Shown here: positions 18,421 to 27,532 of the stretch, in pieces
Layout of the letters: every line of letters begins with the position of its first letter
Position numbering within the stretch: the stretch's first letter is position 1
NCBI RefSeq assembly: GCF_017894385.1
Contig: NZ_CP059560.1
Span: 2,728,001 to 2,792,000, forward strand
Direction: 5' to 3'
Source: Aromatoleum petrolei
Lineage (GTDB): Bacteria > Pseudomonadota > Gammaproteobacteria > Burkholderiales > Rhodocyclaceae
DNA length: 64,000 nt
The notes under the pieces: model-generated
Databases searched by the model: none
What the model was told of the DNA's origin: nothing
What the model saw: the letters and a program-made list of their open reading frames with translations, nothing else
Made by a program: the position numbers and the translations under genes

Positions 18421-20592
18421 ATGCCCATCGTCCGCGTCGCGCTTCCCGTTCCTCTGCCGCAACTCTTTGATTATTCATCGCAAGATGCATGCGATGAGGA
18501 TGTCGGCCGCTGCGTGCGGGTGCCCTTCGGACGGGGGGAGAAGAGCGGCCTGATCGTTGCGCGCGTCGCCGAATCGGACCTCGACCCCGCGCGCCTCAAG
18601 GCGGTGCGTCACATCCAGCGCGAGGTCGCGCCGCTGCCGGCGGACTGGCTGGAGCTGGTCGGCTTCGTCGCGCGCTACTACCACGCGCCGCTCGGCGAAG
18701 TGATCGCGCTCGCCTTGCCGCCCGGGCTGCGCCGCGCCGATGCGGTGAGCGACCGCGAAAGCGACCCGCTGCTGGACCTGAGCGAGGCAGGCCACGCGGC
18801 GCTGGCCGAGGGCCGCCGTGCGAGCCGGGCGCTGGCCCTGCTCGGCGAACTGCGCGCGGCCGGCGTGATCCGCCGCAGCGCCGCGCGCGAGCTGCCGGCC
18901 GGGGCGGCGCTGGGCGACGCGATGAAGCGCGGCTGGGTCGTCGCCGTGCGAGGTGCGGATCCGGCGATGCCGGCGGCGAACCGCCCCGAGCTCACCGACG
19001 AGCAGCGCGCCGCGGTCGAGGCGGTGTCGGCGGCGCCGCAAGGCTTCGCGCCCTGGCTGCTGCAGGGCGTGACCGGCAGCGGCAAGACCGAGGTGTACCT
19101 GCGCCTGGCCGAGCGCGCGCTCGCCGCCGGCCAGCAGGTGCTGATGCTGGTGCCCGAGATCGCGCTCACGCCGCAGCTCGAATCGCGCGTCGCCAACCGC
19201 TTCCCCGCCGCCTGCGTCGTGAGCCTGCATTCCGCGCTCGCCGAAGGGGCGCGCTCGCGCGGCTTCGTGCAGGCGCTCGAAGGCCGCGCGGACATCGTGC
19301 TGGGCACGCGCCTGTCGGTGTTCGCGCCGCTGCCGCGCCTGGGGCTGATCCTCGTCGACGAGGAGCACGACGCGTCCTACAAGCAGCAGGAAGGCGTGCG
19401 CTATTCGGCGCGCGACGTCGCCGTGTGGCGCGCGCGCCAGCGCGGCGTCCCGGTCGTGCTCGGCTCGGCGACGCCCTCGCTGGAGAGCTGGCAGCACGCG
19501 CGGCTCGAACGCTACCGCAGCCTGCGTCTCGACGCGCGCGCGCTGGCGAGCACGCTGCCCGCGGTGCGCCGCATCGACACGCGCCGCATGAAGCTCGACG
19601 AAGGCCTCAGCCCGCAGCTCAAGACCGCGATCGGCGAGCGCCTCGCACGCGGTGAGCAGAGCCTTGTCTTCCTCAACCGCCGCGGCTACGCGCCGGTGCT
19701 GTCCTGCCCCGCCTGCGGCTGGGTCAGCCAGTGTCCGCACTGTTCGGCCAACCTCGTCGTGCATCTCGCCGACCGGCGCCTGCGTTGCCACCATTGCGGC
19801 TGCGATACCGAGGTGCCGCACCATTGCCCGGTGTGCAGCAACCAGGACATCCAGCCCTTCGGCCGTGGCACGCAGCGCGTCGAGGCGCGCCTCGTGGAGC
19901 TCTTCCCCGAAGCGCGCGTGCTGCGCGTGGACCGCGATTCGGCGCGCACGCGCAACCAGTGGGAAAGCCTGCTCGCGCAGATCGCCAGCGGCGAGGCCGA
20001 CATCCTCGTCGGCACGCAGATGATGGCCAAGGGGCACGACTTCCCGCAGCTCACGCTGGTGGGCGTGATCGGTGCCGACGCGTCCCTGCACGCGGCGGAC
20101 TTCCGCGCGCCGGAGCGCCTGTTCCAGCAGCTGATGCAGGTCGGCGGGCGTGCGGGACGCGCGCACCTGCCGGGCGAAGTGCTGATCCAGACCGAATACC
20201 CCGACCACCCGCTGTACCGCTGCCTCGTGAAGCACGACTTCGACGCGTTCGCCGCGAGCGCGCTGGACGAGCGCCGCGCCGCGGGCTTCCCGCCCTTCAC
20301 CTTCCAGGCGATGCTGCGCGCCGACGCACCGATGCTCGACGACGCGATGCAGTTCCTCGCCCACGCGCGCCGCCTCGCCCAGGAAATGGCGCCGGCCGGC
20401 GTGAGGGTGTTCGACGCGGTGCCGATGCGCATGACGCGCCTGGCGCGCCGCGAACGCGCCCAGCTCTTGGTCGAGGCCGACGAGCGCGCGCCGCTGCAGG
20501 GTTTCATCGCGCACTGGATCGAGGTGCTGCGCGGGCAGCGTACTCATCGCGAGCTGCGCTGGCAGCTGGACGTGGATCCGCTGGACGTCTGA
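18421..20592 (+). CDS. priA: Primosomal protein N', replication restart helicase
   Basis: A 723-residue PriA. The N-terminal DNA-binding domain starts MPIVRVALPVPLPQLFDY. The superfamily 2 helicase core has Walker A GVTGSGKTEVYLRLAE (near residue 218) and Walker B DEEH. The zinc-binding insertion carries paired Cys motifs (CPACGW, CPHC, CHHCG, CPVC) at about residues 428-478. It reloads the replicative helicase at stalled forks. No cotranscribed neighbour is evident. Confidence 0.96.
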   Translation: MPIVRVALPVPLPQLFDYSSQDACDEDVGRCVRVPFGRGEKSGLIVARVAESDLDPARLKAVRHIQREVAPLPADWLELVGFVARYYHAPLGEVIALALPPGLRRADAVSDRESDPLLDLSEAGHAALAEGRRASRALALLGELRAAGVIRRSAARELPAGAALGDAMKRGWVVAVRGADPAMPAANRPELTDEQRAAVEAVSAAPQGFAPWLLQGVTGSGKTEVYLRLAERALAAGQQVLMLVPEIALTPQLESRVANRFPAACVVSLHSALAEGARSRGFVQALEGRADIVLGTRLSVFAPLPRLGLILVDEEHDASYKQQEGVRYSARDVAVWRARQRGVPVVLGSATPSLESWQHARLERYRSLRLDARALASTLPAVRRIDTRRMKLDEGLSPQLKTAIGERLARGEQSLVFLNRRGYAPVLSCPACGWVSQCPHCSANLVVHLADRRLRCHHCGCDTEVPHHCPVCSNQDIQPFGRGTQRVEARLVELFPEARVLRVDRDSARTRNQWESLLAQIASGEADILVGTQMMAKGHDFPQLTLVGVIGADASLHAADFRAPERLFQQLMQVGGRAGRAHLPGEVLIQTEYPDHPLYRCLVKHDFDAFAASALDERRAAGFPPFTFQAMLRADAPMLDDAMQFLAHARRLAQEMAPAGVRVFDAVPMRMTRLARRERAQLLVEADERAPLQGFIAHWIEVLRGQRTHRELRWQLDVDPLDV

Positions 20593-20714
20593 GCCTGCGG
20601 CCGGCCCCCTCTCCGCGCATGTGGAAGGGGGCATTCGCGGCTGAAGCCATTCCCACGGAGCGCGTCGAGGATTCGCCGAACTCGATCCTACGCAGGCCCT
20701 CTGGAAAGGACAGT

Positions 20715-20729
20715 GGAAAGTAACTTTCC
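20715..20729. promoter_or_regulatory. Perfect dyad upstream of the hydrogenase promoter (candidate HoxA site)
   Basis: GGAAAGT-A-ACTTTCC is a perfect inverted repeat with 7-bp arms, about 110 bases upstream of the -24/-12 element. That is the spacing typical of enhancer sites for NtrC-family activators. The linked activator HoxA (35623-37083) is the natural candidate ligand. A second weaker dyad, TTTC...GAAA, lies at 20794-20807. Confidence 0.4.
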
Positions 20730-20824
20730 GGAGTTTGGTTTCAGCCGGCTCGAGGCTTGCCGGGTGAACTTCCCCAAATCCTTCAAACCCCTGTTTCGTA
20801 ACGGAAAACCGCTAACCGGAAAGC

Positions 20825-20839
20825 AGGCACGCTTCTTGT
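20825..20839 (+). promoter_or_regulatory. Sigma-54 (-24/-12) promoter of the hydrogenase block
   Basis: AGGCACG-CTTC-TTGT matches the TGGCACG-N4-TTGC consensus at all but two positions and keeps the GG-to-TG spacing exactly. It lies about 65 bases before hybO, with a likely start near 20851. A sigma-54 activator (HoxA) with the GAFTGA loop is encoded in the same block, which supports the assignment. Confidence 0.7.
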
Positions 20840-20902
20840 GACCCTCCCCGCGTACGACGCGCACATGCGATGCGGTCCATGGACAAGAACAGGGGGGAGT
20901 GC

Positions 20903-22084
20903 ATGCACCACGAATTGAAGGAACTGGCGGAAGCCTGGCAGGCGCGGCCGGTCGAGGAGCGCCTGGGGATGAGCCGGCGAACTTTCATGCAGTTCTGCGC
21001 GACGCTGGCGACGACGCTGGGCCTGCCGGCCACCGCCGCGGCGCAGATGCAGAGCGCGATCGAGCAGAAGCGCCGCCCCTCGGTGATCTGGCTGCACTTC
21101 CAGGAATGCACCGGCTGTACCGAGTCGATGCTGCGTGCGGAGCACCCGACGCTCGAGAAGCTGATCCTCGACATCATCTCGCTCGATTACCACGAGACGT
21201 TGTTCGCCGCCGCCGGCCACCAGGTCGAGGCCGCCCGCCGTCAGGCGATGGCGGACAACAAGGGCAAGTACATCCTCGTCATCGAGGGGGCGATCCCGAC
21301 CAAGGAAGACGGCATCTACTGCAAGGTCGGCGGCCAGACCGCGATCGAGCTGACCAGGGAGTGCGCGGCGGACGCCGCGGCGGTGATCGCGATCGGCTCC
21401 TGTGCGAGCTGGGGCGGCATGCCTTCGACGGGGCCGAATCCGACCGGCGCGACCGGTGTCGCGGAGGTGCTGGGCAAGCCGGTCGTGACGATCCCCGGCT
21501 GCCCGCCCAATCCCTACAACTTCCTCGCCACCGTCGTGCATTTCCTGAGCTTCGGCGCGCTTCCCGAAGTCGATCAGCTGGGCCGGCCGAAGTTCGCGTA
21601 TTCGCGCCTGATCCACGAGAACTGCGAGCGCCGCGCGCACTTCGACGCCGGCCGCTTCGCGATGGAGTTCGGCGACGAAGGCCACCGCAAGGGCTACTGC
21701 CTGTACAAGCTGGGCTGCAAGGGGCCGGAAACCTACGCGAACTGTCCGACGGTGCTGTTCGGCGATGCCGGCGCGGGCACCTGGCCGGTCGGCTGCGGGC
21801 ATCCCTGTATCGGCTGTACCGAGCAGGGCGTGGGCTTCCAGAAGCCGATCCACATGCTCGCGAAGGTGAAGAACGTCGAGCCGCCGGCGAGCTATCCCTC
21901 GGTCGGCGAGCCGCAGGGCAAGGGCGCATCGCTGGGCTCGGCGGCGGTTCTCGCCGCGGTGGCCGGGGCCGCCGCGGGCGCCGGCGCAATGTTCGCGAAG
22001 AATCTCGGCAAGTCTCACGCGGAGCAGCAGGCCGCGAAGGACAAGGACGGCAAGCAGGACGGCAAGAGCGCCGGACGGGAGTGA
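20903..22084 (+). CDS. hybO: [NiFe] uptake hydrogenase small subunit, Hyb type
   Basis: Start taken at the ATG at 20903, with a GGGGGGAG ribosome site (20893-20899); ATGs at 20870 and 20879 are alternatives. 393 residues with a twin-arginine signal (SRRTFMQFC), the proximal-cluster motif QECTGCTE, distal-cluster His/Cys ligands in the C-terminal half, then a membrane helix (about 345-365) and a charged tail. It carries the electron-relay Fe-S clusters and is exported folded with HybC. The proximal-cluster motif is CTGC, not the CTCC of O2-tolerant enzymes. Confidence 0.93.
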   Translation: MHHELKELAEAWQARPVEERLGMSRRTFMQFCATLATTLGLPATAAAQMQSAIEQKRRPSVIWLHFQECTGCTESMLRAEHPTLEKLILDIISLDYHETLFAAAGHQVEAARRQAMADNKGKYILVIEGAIPTKEDGIYCKVGGQTAIELTRECAADAAAVIAIGSCASWGGMPSTGPNPTGATGVAEVLGKPVVTIPGCPPNPYNFLATVVHFLSFGALPEVDQLGRPKFAYSRLIHENCERRAHFDAGRFAMEFGDEGHRKGYCLYKLGCKGPETYANCPTVLFGDAGAGTWPVGCGHPCIGCTEQGVGFQKPIHMLAKVKNVEPPASYPSVGEPQGKGASLGSAAVLAAVAGAAAGAGAMFAKNLGKSHAEQQAAKDKDGKQDGKSAGRE

Positions 22085-22086
22085 CG

Positions 22087-23094
22087 ATGAGCTCCCGACG
22101 CGACTTCCTCAGATGTGCGCTCGCGGGCGGCGCGGCCGTCGCAGGCGCCGCGGCGAGCCCGGCCGTGCAGGCGCGCGGCAACGCCGAGATCTCGCCCGAC
22201 GCGGTGGGGCTCCTCTTCGACGCGACGCTGTGCATCGGCTGCAAGGCCTGTGTCGCGGCGTGCAAGACGGCCAACAACCTGCCGGTCGATATCAACACCA
22301 CGCCGGACTCGCCGTGGGACGTGCCGCTCGACACGACGGCGCGCACCTTCAACGTGATCAAGGTGTACAAGGACGGCAAGGCGACGCTGAAGGACACGGA
22401 GCAGGGCGGCTACGCCTTCATGAAGAGCTCCTGCCTGCACTGCGTCGACCCGAGCTGCGTGTCGGCTTGTCCGGTGTCGGCGATGCTCAAGGATCCGGTG
22501 ACCGGCATCGTCTCCTACGACAAGGACGCCTGCATCGGCTGCCGCTACTGCGTGGCGGCCTGCCCCTTCGGCATCCCGAAATACGACTACGACTCGCCGA
22601 CCGGCGCGATCGGCAAGTGCCAGCTGTGCCGCCATCGCATGAAGGACGGCCACTACGCGGCCTGCGCCGAGGTGTGTCCGACCGGCGCGACGCTGTACGG
22701 CAAGGTCTCCGACCTGAAGGTTGAGGCGCAGCGCCGCCTCGCGCTGAAACCCGGCGAGACGACGGTGTATCCGCGCGGCAATCTCACGACGGGCGACCAG
22801 CCCTCGTGGGAAGGCGCGGTGCCGGCCTACGTGCAGCACGTGTATGGCGAGAAGGAGGTCGGCGGCACGCAGATGATGAAGCTCGCTGCCGTGCCCTTCG
22901 ACAAGCTGGGCCACAAGCCGCTGCCCGAGCGCTCCTTCTCGTCGAGGTCCGAGACGCTGCAGCACACCCTCTACGGCGGGCTCGCGCTGCCGGTGGTCGC
23001 GCTGGGGGTGATGACCTTCCTCGCCAAGCGCAACATGCCCAAGGACGACGACTCGACGGGCCAACACTCTGACAAGCGGGAGGGCGGCCAATGA
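22087..23094 (+). CDS. hybA: Hydrogenase ferredoxin-like electron-transfer subunit
   Basis: 335 residues. A Tat signal (SSRRDFLRCALAGG), then four Cys-rich [4Fe-4S] motifs (CIGCKACVAACK near residue 50, CLHCVDPSCVSACP near 117, CIGCRYCVAACPFG near 150, CQLCRHRM and CAEVCP near 180-200) and a C-terminal membrane anchor (about 295-315). It passes electrons from HybO to the quinone-linked HybB. It begins two bases after hybO and overlaps hybB by four bases. Confidence 0.93.
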   Translation: MSSRRDFLRCALAGGAAVAGAAASPAVQARGNAEISPDAVGLLFDATLCIGCKACVAACKTANNLPVDINTTPDSPWDVPLDTTARTFNVIKVYKDGKATLKDTEQGGYAFMKSSCLHCVDPSCVSACPVSAMLKDPVTGIVSYDKDACIGCRYCVAACPFGIPKYDYDSPTGAIGKCQLCRHRMKDGHYAACAEVCPTGATLYGKVSDLKVEAQRRLALKPGETTVYPRGNLTTGDQPSWEGAVPAYVQHVYGEKEVGGTQMMKLAAVPFDKLGHKPLPERSFSSRSETLQHTLYGGLALPVVALGVMTFLAKRNMPKDDDSTGQHSDKREGGQ

Positions 23095-24260
23095 GCGCTC
23101 ATGTCCATGCCGCGCCGGCCCCGGTCGGCGGGCGGCTTCTCAACGCGGTGAGCTTCGTCTGCGCGGTGCTGATCCTGTCGGCCTTTGCGATCCTCGCGCT
23201 GCGCTTCTGGGGCGGCCTCGGGGCAGTGACGAACCTCAACGACGGCTACCCGTGGGGCATCTGGGTGGTCGGCGACGTCGTGATCGGCTCGGCCTTCGCG
23301 TGCGGCGGTTTCTCGGTCGCGATGCTGGTGTACATCTTCAACAAGGGCGAGTACCACCCGCTGGTGCGCCCGGCGCTGCTCGCGAGCCTGTTCGGATATT
23401 CGCTGGCGGGCGCCGGCGTTATCTTCGACCTCGGCCGCTACTGGAACTTCTGGCACATCCTGTGGCCGGGCTACGCGTCGCCGAACTCGGTGATGTTCGA
23501 GGTCGCCGCCTGCATCTCGCTCTACATCCTGGTGATGTGGCTGGAGTTCTCGCCGACCTTCTTCGAGAAGTTCGGCTGGACGAACGCGCAGCGCAAGGTC
23601 GGGCGCGCGATGTTCTTCCTGATCGGCCTCGGCACCGTGCTGCCGATGATGCACCAGAGCTCGCTCGGCTCGATGCTGATCGTGTTCGGCACGCAGCTGC
23701 ATCCGCTGTGGCAGACGATGGCGCTGCCGGCGATCTACCTGATCTCGGCGATCACGCTCGGCTATGCGGTGGTGCTGTTCGAGTCCTGCGTCGCGGCCGC
23801 CGGCTATCGCCGCTCGATCGAGATGCACCTCCTCACCCCCTTGTCCAAGGTGATGCTGGGCATGCTGGGTGTGTATCTGGCGCTGCGCTTCGGCGACCTG
23901 ATCGTGCGTGGCGCGATCGCGACGGCCTTCGAGCCGACGCTGCAGGCCTTCATGTTCTGGCTGGAGAGCATCGCCTTCGTGCTGCCGTTGCGGATCCTTG
24001 GCTCGCCCGCCAAGCGCGCGAATCCGGCGAACCTCTTCACCGGCGGCGCCGTGCTGATGATCGCCGGCATCCTGCTGCGCGTGAATTCCTATCTGGTCGG
24101 CTACCAGACCGGCGACGGCTGGTCCTACTTCCCGTCCATCCCCGAAATGATGGTCACCTTCGGCATGTTCGCGATCGAAGTGCTGGCCTACATCGTCATT
24201 ACCCGCCGCTTCCCGGTGCTGCCGCGCGAGGACCACGCGCCGGCCGGGCAGGCCGCCTGA
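23091..24260 (+). CDS. hybB: Hydrogenase membrane subunit, NrfD/HybB type
   Basis: 389 residues with about ten membrane helices, the HybB/NrfD fold without heme ligands. It connects the periplasmic hydrogenase to the quinone pool. The YPWGIWVVGDVVIGSAFACGG region near residue 50 is a landmark. ATGA overlap with hybA indicates coupled translation. A HybB anchor, rather than a cytochrome b subunit (HupC/HoxZ), sets this enzyme apart from the Cupriavidus membrane-bound hydrogenase. Confidence 0.92.
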   Translation: MSAHVHAAPAPVGGRLLNAVSFVCAVLILSAFAILALRFWGGLGAVTNLNDGYPWGIWVVGDVVIGSAFACGGFSVAMLVYIFNKGEYHPLVRPALLASLFGYSLAGAGVIFDLGRYWNFWHILWPGYASPNSVMFEVAACISLYILVMWLEFSPTFFEKFGWTNAQRKVGRAMFFLIGLGTVLPMMHQSSLGSMLIVFGTQLHPLWQTMALPAIYLISAITLGYAVVLFESCVAAAGYRRSIEMHLLTPLSKVMLGMLGVYLALRFGDLIVRGAIATAFEPTLQAFMFWLESIAFVLPLRILGSPAKRANPANLFTGGAVLMIAGILLRVNSYLVGYQTGDGWSYFPSIPEMMVTFGMFAIEVLAYIVITRRFPVLPREDHAPAGQAA

Positions 24261-24282
24261 CAAAAACCAGGAGACTGAACCC

Positions 24283-25995
24283 ATGAGCCAACGCATCACC
24301 ATCGACCCGGTCACCCGGATTGAAGGCCACCTCCGGATCGACGTCGAGGTCGACGGCGGCAAGGTCACCAAGGCCTGGTCCTCGGGCACCATGTGGCGCG
24401 GCGTCGAGAACATCCTGATCGGCCGCGACCCGCGCGACGCCTGGGCGATCACGCAGCGCATCTGCGGCGTGTGCACGACCGTGCATGCGATCTGTTCGGT
24501 GCGCGCGGTCGAGAACGCGCTGAAGCTGGACATCCCGCTCAACGCGCAGCTGATCCGCAACATGATCATCCTTGCGCACGCGGTGCATGACCAGATCGTG
24601 CATTTCTACCACCTGTCGGCGCTCGACTGGGTGGACGTGGTCTCGGCGCTGAAGGCCGACCCGGACAAGGCCGCCGCGCTCGGCGAGAGCCTGTCGACGT
24701 GGTCGGGCAACAGCAAGTACGAGATGCGCAAGGTCAAGGAGAAGCTCGCGAGCTACGTCGCGAGCGGCCAGCTCGGCATCTTCACGAACGGCTACTGGGG
24801 CCACCCGGCGATGAAGCTGTCGCCGGAGGTGAACCTGCTGGCGGTCGCGCACTACCTGCAGGCACTGGAGATCCAGCGCTACGCGAACAAGATCGTGTCC
24901 ATCCTCGGCTCGAAGACGCCGCACATCCAGAACGTCGCCGTCGGCGGCGTCGCCAATCCGCTGTCGACGAACTCGCAGTCGGTGCTGACCGTCGAGCGCC
25001 TGATGGCGATCCAGGAGTGGATGACGAAGCTCGACGACTTCGTGAAGAACGTCTACATGGTGGATGTCGCCGCGATCGGCGCCTTCTATCCGGAATGGAC
25101 GCAGGTCGGCCGCGGCGTCGTGAACTATCTCGCGGCGCCGGACATCCCGCTCGATTCGGCCGGCACCCAGTTCGCGATCCCCGGTGGCTACATCCCCAAC
25201 GGGGATCTCACGCAGTTCAAGCCGATCACGGCCTTCGGCGACAAGTACTTCGAGGACGGGGTCTCGGAAGCGATCAAGCACTCGTGGTACGAATACGGCG
25301 GCGGAGATTCGACTTCGCTGCACCCCTACAAGGGCGAAACAACGCCCAAGTACACCGACTTCCAGGACGACGGCAAGTACTCGTGGCTCAAGTCGCCGAC
25401 CTTCCTCGGCAAGCCGGCCCAGGTCGGCCCGCTCGCGCGCGTGCTGTGCGGCCTCGCGGCCAAGCACGAAGGCATCACGAAGTACGCGACCGGGATGCTC
25501 GACACGGTGTCCTCGCTGGCGAAGACCCAGGTCCGGCTGGACGCGATGCACTCGACGATCGGCCGCCACGCGTCGCGCGCGATCATGTGCGGCGTCGAGA
25601 CCGACGCGCTGCAGGGCCAGTGGCAGATGCTCATCGACAACATGGCGAAGGGCGACCTCGACACCTTCAATGCGCCGGTCTTCCCCAAGGGCGAGATCCA
25701 CGGCGTCGGCTTCCACGAGGCGCCGCGCGGCATCCTGTCGCACTGGGTGGTGATCGAGAACCAGAAGATCAAGAACTACCAGTGCGTGGTGCCCTCGACG
25801 TGGAACGCCGCGCCGAAGAACGAGAAGGACGAGATGGCGCCCTACGAGGCCTGCCTGATCGGCAACCCGGTGGCCGATGCCGAGAAGCCGCTGGAGGTGC
25901 TGCGCACGATCCACTCCTTCGATCCGTGTCTCGCCTGCGCGGTGCATATCCTGGATACGGAGAACACCGAGGTCGTGCGGGTGAAGGCGTCCTGA
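24283..25995 (+). CDS. hybC: [NiFe] uptake hydrogenase large subunit
   Basis: 570 residues binding the NiFe(CN)2CO centre. The N-terminal motif RICGVCTTVHA (near residue 60) and C-terminal DPCLACAVH provide the four cysteine ligands. After the terminal histidine a 15-residue extension (ILDTEN...) remains, to be removed by HybD after nickel insertion. Lacking its own signal peptide, it is exported with HybO. The gene has a GGAGA ribosome site and a 22-base gap after hybB. Confidence 0.95.
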   Translation: MSQRITIDPVTRIEGHLRIDVEVDGGKVTKAWSSGTMWRGVENILIGRDPRDAWAITQRICGVCTTVHAICSVRAVENALKLDIPLNAQLIRNMIILAHAVHDQIVHFYHLSALDWVDVVSALKADPDKAAALGESLSTWSGNSKYEMRKVKEKLASYVASGQLGIFTNGYWGHPAMKLSPEVNLLAVAHYLQALEIQRYANKIVSILGSKTPHIQNVAVGGVANPLSTNSQSVLTVERLMAIQEWMTKLDDFVKNVYMVDVAAIGAFYPEWTQVGRGVVNYLAAPDIPLDSAGTQFAIPGGYIPNGDLTQFKPITAFGDKYFEDGVSEAIKHSWYEYGGGDSTSLHPYKGETTPKYTDFQDDGKYSWLKSPTFLGKPAQVGPLARVLCGLAAKHEGITKYATGMLDTVSSLAKTQVRLDAMHSTIGRHASRAIMCGVETDALQGQWQMLIDNMAKGDLDTFNAPVFPKGEIHGVGFHEAPRGILSHWVVIENQKIKNYQCVVPSTWNAAPKNEKDEMAPYEACLIGNPVADAEKPLEVLRTIHSFDPCLACAVHILDTENTEVVRVKAS

Positions 25996-26504
25996 TGAGC
26001 TCGATCGAAATCCGCCGCGCCGTCCTGCTGGGTGTCGGCAACATCCTGCTCACCGACGAGGGCGTCGGCGTGCGCCTCGTCGAGCAATTGCAGGCCGGGT
26101 ACGAGATCCCCGAAGTGCTGACGGTGCTCGACGGCGGCACTGCGGCGATGGAGCTCCTCGAGGATCTCGAGAACCTCGACCTGCTCGTCATCGCCGACTG
26201 CGTGCGTGTCGGCCAGCCGCCGGCGTCCGTCGTCGTGCTGAAGGACGACGAGGTGCCGGCCTTCTTCCGCGCGCGCATCTCGCCGCATCAGGTCGGGCTG
26301 TCGGACGTGCTCGCGACGCTCGAGATCACCGAGCGTGCGCCGCGCCATGTCGTCGTCGTGGGCGTGCAGCCCTTCGACATTTCGACCTCGATGGAGCAGA
26401 GCGCGCCGGTGCGAGCGGCGATGCCGCAGGGGCTGCAGGCGATCCGCGATGCGCTGGCGGAATATGGGCTGCAGACGCCTCCCAAGGTCGCGGAGGCTGC
26501 GTAG
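25995..26504 (+). CDS. hybD: Hydrogenase maturation endopeptidase
   Basis: 169 residues of the HyaD/HybD/HoxM family. Nickel-sensing acidic residues are present in GVGNILLTDEGVGVRLVEQL (Glu/Asp near residues 20-22) and the DGGTAAMELL segment. It clips the C-terminal peptide of HybC after the metal centre is complete. The ATG overlaps the hybC stop by one base (TGATG), which fits stoichiometric co-expression with its substrate. Confidence 0.92.
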   Translation: MSSIEIRRAVLLGVGNILLTDEGVGVRLVEQLQAGYEIPEVLTVLDGGTAAMELLEDLENLDLLVIADCVRVGQPPASVVVLKDDEVPAFFRARISPHQVGLSDVLATLEITERAPRHVVVVGVQPFDISTSMEQSAPVRAAMPQGLQAIRDALAEYGLQTPPKVAEAA

Positions 26505-26505
26505 C

Positions 26506-26787
26506 ATGTGTCTGTCGGTGCCGATGCAGGTCGAGTCCTGGGTGGGCGACGGCGAGATCGCGTGGGTCCGGCGCGGTGATCGCCGCGAGCAGGCCAACAT
26601 GCTGCTCGTCGGCCCGCAGCCCGTCGGCACCTGGCTGCTGATTGCGCTTGGTTTCGCCAAGGACGTGCTCGACGAAGAGAGCCTCGCGCTGACCGAGGAG
26701 GCGCTCGCGGCGCTGGCGGCGACGCTTGACGGCGACTACGACCCCGACGCGTGGTTCAAGGACCTGGGCGGGCGGGAAGCGGCATGA
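26506..26787 (+). CDS. hupF: HypC-family hydrogenase chaperone, HupF/HoxL type
   Basis: 93 residues beginning MCLSVPMQVES, with the essential N-terminal cysteine of the HypC family. The AWVRRGDRREQANMLLVGPQPVGTW core (landmark only) is more like HupF/HoxL than HypC. A true HypC is encoded at 31238. In Cupriavidus and Rhizobium this paralogue helps mature or protect the large subunit under oxygen. It overlaps hybE by four bases. Confidence 0.85.
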   Translation: MCLSVPMQVESWVGDGEIAWVRRGDRREQANMLLVGPQPVGTWLLIALGFAKDVLDEESLALTEEALAALAATLDGDYDPDAWFKDLGGREAA

Positions 26788-27368
26788 GCGAGGTGCTCCC
26801 CTTCGTCCGCGTGCCGGCGGTCCGTCCGGCGGCGGCGCAGGTCGCCGCGGTCTGGGATGACGACCCGAGCCCGACGATGGAACGCCATTTCCGCCGTGTG
26901 CACGAAACGCGCATGCTCGGTCTGCCCTTCCTCAACGAAGCCCTCGACGTCGCGGTCGCCGCGTGCGAGCGCGTCGGCGGGGACTGGCTGGCGGCGGTGG
27001 TGACGCCGTGGAGCATCCAGCTCGTGCTGCTGCCGGGCGGCGGCACGCTGTGGTGCGATACCGCGGCCGGAATGCGCCACACGCTGAGCCTGCCGGTGGG
27101 CAATCTCGTGTTCATCGGCGAGGCGGCCGAACACGCCTCGGACCTCGTGCCGGCCTTCCAGTACTGCCCCCTGATCACGCCGCCCGAGGGCATCGCGGAC
27201 ACCGACGCAGCCTGCGCGATCGCGCGCGAGGCGCTCGCCACCGTGCTCAAGCCGCTGGCCGCAAGCGTCGCCGATCCCACTGGGGCGCTCCCCTCCGAAG
27301 ATGCCGATCCGAATCCGCGGACGCCGCCCTCGCCCTCGCGTCGCGCCTTCCTGCGCGGCCGCTCCTAG
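26784..27368 (+). CDS. hybE: Hydrogenase assembly chaperone HybE (HupJ/HoxT-like)
   Basis: 194 residues of the HybE family. In E. coli HybE binds the HybO Tat precursor and prevents premature export until HybC is ready. The Trp/Phe-rich core (TPWSIQLVLLPGG, FIGEAAEHASDL) and the basic C-terminal RRAFLRGRS are typical. It starts inside the end of hupF. It is likely the last gene before a possible internal promoter. Confidence 0.85.
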   Translation: MSEVLPFVRVPAVRPAAAQVAAVWDDDPSPTMERHFRRVHETRMLGLPFLNEALDVAVAACERVGGDWLAAVVTPWSIQLVLLPGGGTLWCDTAAGMRHTLSLPVGNLVFIGEAAEHASDLVPAFQYCPLITPPEGIADTDAACAIAREALATVLKPLAASVADPTGALPSEDADPNPRTPPSPSRRAFLRGRS

Positions 27369-27397
27369 ACATGCGTCAACGGTTGCCGTCGGCAGGC

Positions 27398-27426
27398 TTT
27401 CGCCCTCGCGCGTCTGCGCCTATCAT
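27398..27426 (+). promoter_or_regulatory. Possible internal sigma-70 promoter for hupK-hyp
   Basis: TTTCGC (27398-27403) and TATCAT (27421-27426) with 17-base spacing lie in the 164-base hybE-hupK gap, the first sizeable gap after hybO. Weak match; it would give basal expression of the maturation and sensor genes independent of the sigma-54 promoter. Confidence 0.3.
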
Positions 27427-27532
27427 CGTCCGCACCCGGCGGATGCGCGCCCACAGCGCGTTTTCCGGGCCGCGCGCGCATGGGGTGCGGCGGCATGCGT
27501 GTGGCGACCGGACGGCGGAACGGAGAAGGCGG

